A DNA stretch of 64,000 bases from Typhlomys cinereus (lineage: Eukaryota; Chordata; Mammalia; Rodentia; Platacanthomyidae), in NCBI GenBank assembly GCA_023101885.1, contig JALPQD010000247.1, forward strand, positions 496,001 through 560,000. The letters are read 5' to 3'. Of the stretch, positions 56,370 through 64,000 are shown one piece after another. The notes below the pieces were generated by a model that saw nothing but the letters and a program-made list of their open reading frames with translations, was not told where the DNA came from and ran no database searches. Every line of letters starts with the position of its first letter. Position 1 is the stretch's first letter. Both the position numbers and the translations under genes were made by a program.

Positions 56370-56606
56370 CAGAGAGCACTGGCGTGTACCTATAGAGGCC
56401 CAAAAGTGACTTCGGAAATCATCCTGGATTGCTTTTACCTCATTTTTGCTTCTCTCTGGGATTTCCCAAGCTCTTCCTTCCAGGGCTGGAAGTGCATTTT
56501 TTGTTTGTTTCTTTATTTTTACAGTGAGACCTGTAATCTGAACTCTGAACTTTTGCTTAACAGGCAAAGTCTTAAGCCCTGGGGCTGCCGAGATAACTCT
56601 CCTGCC
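56318..56606 (-). mobile_element. tRNA-derived SINE (older subfamily)
   Basis: A long TG tract (56320-56368) is followed by the older body in antisense (AGTGACTTCGGAAATCATCCTGGATTGCTTTTACC … CTCTGGGATTTCCC) and a diverged tRNA-like head near 56530-56600 (GGCAGGAGAGTTATCTCGGCAG on the minus strand). A T-rich segment near 56495-56520 looks like a later short insertion. No clear duplication. Confidence 0.82.
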
Positions 56607-58774
56607 TAAAGGGTGTTTTGAAGCTTTCCCCTTACACTCATTCTACCTCTTTTTTGTAATGGTCCCTAAGCCATACAGGGGATGGTTTCAATATTTTGTT
56701 CAGGGTTGAGCCCTCATTCATAACTTATTCTTAGAACCTTAATCAACTATGAATCTTTGTATTCACCATCATCCACAAAAAAGAAAAGCTTCACCGATTA
56801 ACATTGAGAACAGCATTTCTATGGGTATGCTTATAAACACTTAGAAGGCAGTTTTGATGGCATGATAATTTAAACTAATAACAGAGAGTGCTTCTCCAAG
56901 GGTCTTGACTTTCATCATCATAGGTATTTTGAACAGATTTACACATCCATATGTAGATTCCCATCTGTGTATAGGTCCTAGAAGCAGCTATTCCTGACTG
57001 TGGAAGGTATCTCCAAACTTTTAAAAATACAAATTATATTTATAAATATTGTTATCAGATATTAGATTTCAATACAGCTTTTTCATATTCCATTTGTGTT
57101 GGTTTCTCATCTCATAACTGTGAATTATGGAATTGAGTGTGCTACAAATTTCAAACTTCAAAGGAAGTATAAACAAAACTGGTTATAAACAAATATTTAA
57201 AAAGGTAAAATGAAAAAATGAGTCTCCTTGTTTGAAGTAGGAGACACCAATTTCCCATTCTTCGTACCCTCATCTCCTCCTCTGTCAACCTCTGAAAACT
57301 GTCCAGGAAAACTTTGCTTTTCATAACACACTGTGTGAAAACCTGACAACAAATTTCCTGGAATATACGGTCAATGGACAACAACACTGGGCCTCTTTCT
57401 TATTTCCCAGGCCACAGAGACTTTCATACATAACTATGAAGAGAAAATTCAGGTCAACATCTAGGCAACTCTGAAAATTCACAAAGAGTACGCTGTTTCT
57501 TCCTTCCAGGAGTGACACTTATATTCAAAGAACTGACACTGGTGTCAGAAGGACAGGTCAAATTTTAAAATGCTCTAAATTACAAATGATTACAATGTGA
57601 GAAAAAGAGATGTTATCCTTGGAAAACATATACCTATAATAATGTAGATGGGATGATGAGTAAAATCTCCAGTTTCTTCGAAGGTGTATGAAAACAATAC
57701 AGTTTCCATGACTGAAGAGGCAGAGAAGATCTTTGTGAATTGCAACAATCTACAGAGCAATTTCTCTTTTAACCCTTATCACTAAAGTGCCTGTCAGCTT
57801 CTCATCTGGAAAATTTGAAGGTTAATAGGTGCTAGCACAAATAGCCAGTGATTAACAGGATGAAACGAGGTAATTATTATTTTTCTGTGCCATCAAACTC
57901 AAATGCATGTATGTAGATGAGAGAGAAACTATTGAAATACAATACGAGATTCCAAATTGTGCCTACTTCCATTCCTGTGGGAGCATCAAGATGTAGGCAA
58001 CAGGAGAGCAAATAATAAAATGAGTAATAAATAAAAAATAAAAATATGGAATTTATTCTGACCATACTGCATCATGCCACATTCCTTTCATATCATGCTT
58101 GAACCGCAATGACACTTTTTGTTATAAACCAATCTTCCTAATATTCATGCTTGTTCTTTATTAGTCTGCTATCATTTCTGTCACATGCAATATCTAACTA
58201 CCTCAACTACTCTCCCACCATGTAATTATGATGTATTCCCTATCCAGCAGCCAATGTAATTTATCAAAAACATGGAAGTGCAGCTTTTTTCTACAATTAT
58301 TTCCATTGATTTTTGTTTTGATTATAATAACATTTAAACTCCATACTATAACTGATGAATAACACATTTTAGACCTCTCACCACCTCTCCAGCTTTATCC
58401 CACACCTCTGTCTTTTTAGCCTACTATTATCAACACTTTACCTTGTTCATTGTAACCATACAATCCTTATTACATTTTTCAGTCTAAATATTACTACAAG
58501 ACTTTTCACTTATTTAAAACAGCATTTAATTCTATAATATGTATTTTTTGTTGAAATAACTCAAACTTATAAGAGTTATCCAAAACATTCTGTGCAGATG
58601 TGTGGAATGATTTTTTTCAAAAAACAAATGCAACAATCCAATCATTTACACAATTACCAAAAAACAAAATGTATTTTAGATCAAGAACAATTTAAATTTG
58701 GCCACACTGAGGAACTGAAGCATCTGGAGAAGAGAAGGAGCCCTGTACTAACTATAATTGCTCAGGCATCAATC
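56607..58774. other. AT-rich sequence, nothing recognised
   Basis: No gene or repeat family recognised across 2.1 kb; the frames are short and motif-free. Confidence 0.42.
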
Positions 58775-58790
58775 AAAAATTGAAAGTTTT

Positions 58791-59997
58791 TGTGGTACAT
58801 CTATACAATGGAGTACTACTCAGCTATCAAAAAGGATGAATTACTGGAATTTGCCAGGAAATGGATGTCATTAGAAACAATTATATTAAGTGAAGTATCC
58901 CAAACCCAGAAAATTAAGCACCGTATGTACTCCCTAATAGGTGGCTCCTAATTCCAAACCCACCCAGCCCACCTTGAGACACTCATAGGTAAATCTATGT
59001 ATTACCTACAGTAATTGCAAGGATTATGAACAGGAGGGATGGGGTTGGGGGGCCACACCAGAAACAAGGAGAGAAGTGACCATGTTACAGTAGAGAAAAT
59101 AGGCCTCCATCAAGGACTGCAAGTAAGCAATGTGACACCTGGTTAAGTTCACAGACGTTCGTTCCTGATCATTTACAACTAAGGGGGTATGATCTCACCA
59201 GAAGGGGAGGGCATATAGTCTGGCAGATAAAAAGTAACCATTTTGCAAATGGGTGATTGACCCCTCCCTCACTGAGGTTTCCTACTTTTATTACATCTAC
59301 CCTTGAATGTGCTTTTATAATAAGACTCCAGTTTAACAGCTTTTTGTCTCTGGCCAGGAGTTGGCATACAGTGCCCAGCAGGATGGAGTGAAGGGCATTG
59401 CAGGAGCAGCAAAACTGCAAAAGAAAAATCAACAAACCACAATCCAGAACTTCAGAGGCTCTATATCAACCACCTAGAACTAGGCCAGCCTAACCTCTCC
59501 CCATCCTGAAGCTCAGGGACATTTGTGGAAGAGGGGGCGGTAAGAGTGTAAGAGCAAAAGGATGGGAGGAGCAATGATTTGCAAGATACTCCACACAAGT
59601 TATTGCCGAAGCAATCATAATTGGACTTTGCATGCCCTGCGCAATGTCCAACACACTATTGACCTCACAAAGTCTAGCATCTGCTAAAGGCACCAAGATC
59701 CTTGGAGGCAAGGGATTGGCAGCCACAGCAGTGTTCCTACGCTTAAGGGGAACACAGAAAATGGTTCAGGGAAATGCCACTGGGTCCTTGTACGTCATCG
59801 GAGAGGAGAGCCCAGAGGAGAGTCAGTCATGCACAAGAAAGGACTCTCTGAGAATTGGGGCGGGAGGCACTGGGGGATGGGGAGGGAGGGGTGAGGGGAG
59901 GGGGAGAAGGGTTTTGGGGGGAGGAGGAGGGAGGGAGGGAACTGGTGTACCTATTAAGTTTGTATGAGCTGAAATAATAATAAAAATGTATTAAATA
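58791..59997 (+). mobile_element. LINE-1 3' end including the last ~53 codons of ORF2, 16-base duplication
   Basis: It starts inside ORF2. The final codons are open from 58792 to the TAA at 58949-58951 and end SLIGGS, and include YYSAIKKDELLEFA. A complete 3' UTR with G-rich block (59860-59940) and GTGTACCTATTAAGTTTGTATGAGCTGAAATAATAATAAAAATG follows. AAAAATTGAAAGTTTT stands at 58775-58790 and 59998-60013. It is the least damaged LINE-1 tail here, and a good reference for the others. Confidence 0.96.
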
Positions 59998-60149
59998 AAA
60001 AATTGAAAGTTTTATAGTAGCGATGGAAAAATCCAAAATATGGAATTGAATTAGTAAAAGACAAGATATGTTGTTTCTGTTATTGCACTTCATTGTTGAT
60101 TTTTGAAATTACTCTTACCTTTGTTTTACCTATAGCATTTTTCCTTATC

Positions 60150-61290
60150 TTTGTTTCTTACATCTCATTTATTAAATTATTTTGGCATGTCATACATGAA
60201 TAATTTTATATTGTCATACCTTAATCCCCAATCCCATCCCCCTCATTCTCCCATGAGAACCCTTCTTGTTCCCTGCCAGTCTCTCTTCTATTTTCACGTG
60301 CTTTTGCATGTGTGGCCTACTCAGCTTCATGTTCATCATAGTGTTGTACCCATGTCAAAGCCAGACAAGAACTTCTTTGACCCCACTCCCCATGATGTAG
60401 GAGTCTTCCATTCTGTTGATTAGGAACACAGCCTTAACACTGGGAGGAGCAAAGTCCAGATGTTATGCTTTGTGAAAGAGCAAAGCCTGGTTTCTGATGG
60501 CATGTGACTGAGCACTTGCGGGAGCATGAGTCATACATCAGTGAATATACCATTGAGGAAAATATCTTCCATCTACCCCATTAGTATTAACCCTCATCAG
60601 TTGCTCAGGGAAGTATGAAGCTCCTTGACATCTTTCCCCTTCAATGATGAAATGTTGTCAGGCTAATTCCTGCACATGTCTTACACATGTATACATAGCT
60701 GCAGTAAGTTCATGGGTGTAACATCCCTATCCTGTCCATTAATGTTAATGTCTTGCCATATCTCTGACCCCTTCAGGTTATTACAGTCTTAACACTCTGT
60801 CTTCCACCGTGTTCCTTTAGACTTGAGGTATTGAGTGGTTTAGACATCCTGTTTCCGCTTTTGGGCCTAGCATTCTGCAACCACATCTTTTCTGCACTTT
60901 GGCTAGTTATGATTTTCTGTGATAAACACCTTCCATTGCAAAAGGAACTTCTAGGTGACTGCTGACTGCTCCTCCAATCTTTGGGTATAATGACAAATGT
61001 TTAAAAAGCAACTCGATATAGTGTCTTTACAACTAAACCTTTATAGTTTTCAACCCTGGGCTTATAACTTTTCCTTTCACAAATGCTTGTCCTGGTTTAC
61101 CAGAAATCTGATCCTTGCTAAAAGATGGAACTTCAATCCAATCAGAATGCTGTTGGTTGTTCCTTTGATATTCATGCTACTATTATATGGAAAGTCACCT
61201 CTTCCCAAAGTTGTTGTAATAATATATAGCTTTAAAAGATAGATAACACTGTTGATTTCTTTTCTCCCCCAGCAGCTTGCATAGTAATTT
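60150..61290 (-). mobile_element. Old LINE-1 3' region
   Basis: AATCCCCAATCCCATCCCCCTCATTCTCCC…GAACCCTTCTTGTTCCC and later CTTTGGGTATAATGAC and GTTGGTTGTTCCTTTGATATTCATGCTAC. The latter recurs at 62560 and 63214-63240 in another old copy, which supports a shared LINE-1 origin. Diverged; limits approximate. Confidence 0.6.
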
Positions 61291-61890
61291 TTGCTACTAT
61301 GAAAACACAACATCAAGGAAGAAGCTTTCAGATCAGTTGTAGCTTTTTTTTTTTTCTGTATCTTGTGAGTAACATGCATTATTTTCAGTAACATGGCTTA
61401 CTGGCAGTTTTTTGAGGACAAGTAAGAACAATTGAAAAAGCATGTACTGTTTTGGGGTCCTTTAAGACATCTATAACCAAAACTTATTTCTTAGAATTTT
61501 ATTTAATTGCTATGACTTTAGAAAATCATAAGGCATTTTCTATCATATCTTATCTTTCTCTCACTGAGTTCCTCTGTGTAGGGTGTTCTTTAAAACTTCC
61601 CTGTTTTCTTTATTTTGGAGAAATATTATATTTTTTACTTGCTTTTACTTAAAGTGACAATATCTTGGGTTTTGCACAGCTAGAAAATTTCTTTATCAAT
61701 CATTCTTGAATTATTTTTTGTTTAACTGAATGCAGCATTCTTATTTTGTGAAAGATGTCATTTCCACAGCTTGAAGAAAATATGTGACAATTCGCTGCCT
61801 CTTAAGGTAGCTGAGGAAGTTTTGTGCATGTGTGAGTGATATTTTTTGAAGTTAGTCTCTTTTTTTCACAAAAGGCGACTTATTACTTTG
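61291..61890. other. AT-rich sequence, nothing recognised
   Basis: No gene or repeat family recognised. Confidence 0.4.
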
Positions 61891-61894
61891 TTTC

Positions 61895-63360
61895 TTTTTA
61901 TTTTATTTTTCTAGTTTTACAAGTATATTCAGTATTCATCCCTGCTTCCCTCCATTCCCCCCTTCCTCTCTTCCCCCACCTTTAAATTCATCTATCCATC
62001 CCACACCCTCCAACCTTCCTGACTGTCCTATGGACCACAGAGTTCCCTCTGGCTTATCTATTCTTGTGGAGGTTCAGGCCTTTTATGGTATACAAAGTTG
62101 CCACTCTTCAGGAAGCCCCAAAGACAGGAATATTTCCTTTCACTCATCCAACTTTAGTCCCTGAGATTTCTGCTGTATGTTCTTTTTTCTATTAAGTTCC
62201 TCTATAGTATATAGGGTATGTCAATCATTGTGCAGGTATGGTAATTTCAAGTCTCACTGCAGTGAGTTTCTAGATGCAGCAGTTCTGACTTGAGTGGAAT
62301 GTTTAATGGAGAACCTCCCCATCTTTAGGTCCTTACAATCTCAATACCCCCTCTCCTGTGAGGTTCTCAAAGCCTTAGGATGGGGAAATATTAGGTTGAC
62401 CTGATTTTGGGTAAACCTTACCAGGTTGCTGGCATTATGGCTGGCCATTGCTCTCCACTTCACTGTTCCTACTGCCCTAGGCTGCATCCTGTCAGACTGT
62501 TGAGAACCTCTACCTCTGTTGTAGAATATTTCAAGGTTGCATGTTGGTTACGTGTTCTTCAAATCTGTGGGTATAATAGCAGTGACTTACAGAGTATTTT
62601 GATGTACTGTCTTCCTACCAATAGGTTCATTGGCTGTTTTTCCCTATTGGTCTATTTCCTTCCCTTTTTTGGTTCTTGTTCTAGTTAACAGTAACAGGAA
62701 TGTGTTCCATTCTGACTAGCAGATCTTGACTTCAGTCTGAAAGATGTTGGTTGTCTGATATGCAAGATACTCCACACAAGTTAGGGCTGAAGTAATCATA
62801 ATAGGACTTTGCATGACCTGTGCAATGACCAACATATCATTAACCCCCCCAAAGTCTAGCATGGATCACAGGTACTAGGATCCTTATAGCCAAGGGAATA
62901 ACAGCCACAGTAGTATTCCCATACTAAAGGGGAGCACAAGTAAGAGCTTTAGGCAATGCTACTAAAACCTTACACCTCATCAGAGAGGTGGACCCAGAGG
63001 GAAGTTTGACATGCACACTAAAGGATGCTCCAGGGATTGGGGGGGAGGAGGAAATGGGAGAAAGGGAGAGAGTGAAGAAAAGGAAGGGGAAAAGCGGGGA
63101 GGGAGCAAGGGTATCCTGGGAGGGGTGGAGGGTGGGAGAGGACCAGGGTACCTATTAAGTTTTTATGAATGGGAAAATTAATTAATTAATTAATTAATTA
63201 AAAAAGAAATGTATTGGTTGTCTCCTTGATATTCATGCCACTTTTACACTGGTGGTCACCTGTTGCTAGGATGATTTTTCTGGCAACTTGCAGATCTCAT
63301 GAGTTGATGAGGCCTGTGATTATTTCTTTCCCCCAGTTGCTTCTACAGTATTCCTTGGTA
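61895..63360 (-). mobile_element. Old LINE-1 3' region, interrupted by another LINE-1 tail
   Basis: CTAGTTTTACAAGTATATTCAGTATTCATCCCTGC … CTATGGACCACAGAGTTCCCTCTGGC is the older 3'-end family. It continues through CTTAGGATGGGGAAATATTAGG and GTTGGTTGTCT at 62756, then resumes after the insertion at 63214 with TTGGTTGTCTCCTTGATATTCATGCCAC, parallel to 61150-61180. Confidence 0.75.
62757..63213 (+). mobile_element. Diverged LINE-1 3' end inserted into an older LINE-1
   Basis: GCAAGATACTCCACACAAGTTAGGGC start, G/A-rich block (63040-63140), GTACCTATTAAGTTTTTATGAATGGG terminus and an (ATTA)n tail (63178-63200). TTGGTTGTCT flanks it (62747-62756, 63214-63223). It is clearly more diverged than the 58791 copy. 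Confidence 0.88.
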
Positions 63361-64000
63361 ATATGTAAGATATCCAGCAGGGCGGAATTTCTCAGACCGG
63401 TTCTTCTCTTTTGATACTTTGATTGCTATTAAAGATTTCTACACATGAACATTCTACCATCTTGAAAAATCAATTTTTTTTTACATATTGAAAGTTATAG
63501 GCAAGCAGTAAAGCAATAATAAATGAATCTACAATTCAAAGTGACTCAATACTTTGGTAATATTTTAAGTATCTTGCATTATGTTTTAGCTAATGTATTT
63601 AACATTGTGACTTATATTTTCAGGTAATTAAACAACATAAGAATGTTTATGTTATCTGTTGTGATTTAAAATAAAGATGCTGAGTGGTATTCACAAATAT
63701 GCTGATTTCATTATATAATGATTTTCTCTTGTTTAGTATTTCATTATTTACTCACTAAACTTCAAAAATAATGGTATAATAAATAACTGTCCTGTAAGTT
63801 TAACAAGAATGTATGAAAGGAGACAACAAAGCTTCAGACAAAGAGCAGGCTATGAATCTTTAGTTTGGAAGACAGTATACCAAACTGCTTTGTAAAAGCC
63901 TGTTATTATATCCATGGATTAGAAAAATACTCAGCACTTGATCTAGAAGCCTATTTCTTCAGTTGACATAGTTTTGCTGAAAAACACAGCTCACCAAAGT
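63361..64000. other. AT-rich sequence, nothing recognised
   Basis: No gene or repeat family recognised up to the window edge. Confidence 0.42.

Overview
This window is mammalian nuclear DNA, almost certainly from a rodent. It is AT-rich and I find no host gene, exon, tRNA gene or other structural RNA gene in it. The rodent assignment rests on the repeats: LINE-1 with the usual ORF1/ORF2 layout, a tRNA-headed SINE resembling the rodent B2/ID families but with a body I do not recognise, a 7SL-derived B1-like fragment, ORR1/MT-like MaLR LTR elements, and many long CA/TG tracts. The SINE body and the LINE-1 3' ends do not look like house mouse or rat, so a non-murine rodent is likely; I cannot name the species.

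Layout. 1-891 is AT-rich and unannotated. At 892-4822 a MaLR LTR is split by a complete two-LTR class II (ERVK-like) element (1195-4707) flanked by the 6-base duplication ACTGGT; its inside is largely non-coding and holds a truncated LINE-1. From 8550 to about 16090 lies a near-full-length LINE-1 on the minus strand, whose ORF2 is interrupted by a younger LINE-1 with a hairpin-like inverted 5' end. At 16147-16560 is a solo LTR of the same ERVK family with the duplication CTGAAT. 25310-28997 is a two-LTR MaLR element (duplication GATAC) broken by two LINE-1 insertions, one carrying about 380 bases of transduced flank. 31760-40127 is a full-length LINE-1 on the minus strand with a 15-base duplication, a short 3' transduction and tandem 5' promoter monomers; a young two-LTR MaLR (duplication CCTGG, LTRs differing at about 3 of 414 positions) sits inside its 5' region. 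The right half holds scattered LINE-1 tails and SINEs, most with clean target-site duplications, and a nearly perfect 479-base tandem duplication at 50246-51203.

The window reads as layers. Old LINE-1 and MaLR/MIR remnants are overlain by MaLR and ERVK-like elements, which are in turn interrupted by LINE-1 copies of at least two 3'-end types. All LINE-1 reading frames seen here are broken. The non-autonomous elements (SINEs, MaLR, and probably the ERVK-like element) would have relied on enzymes supplied from elsewhere. Boundaries were read by eye; those set by target-site duplications should be good to a base or two, the others to some tens of bases.
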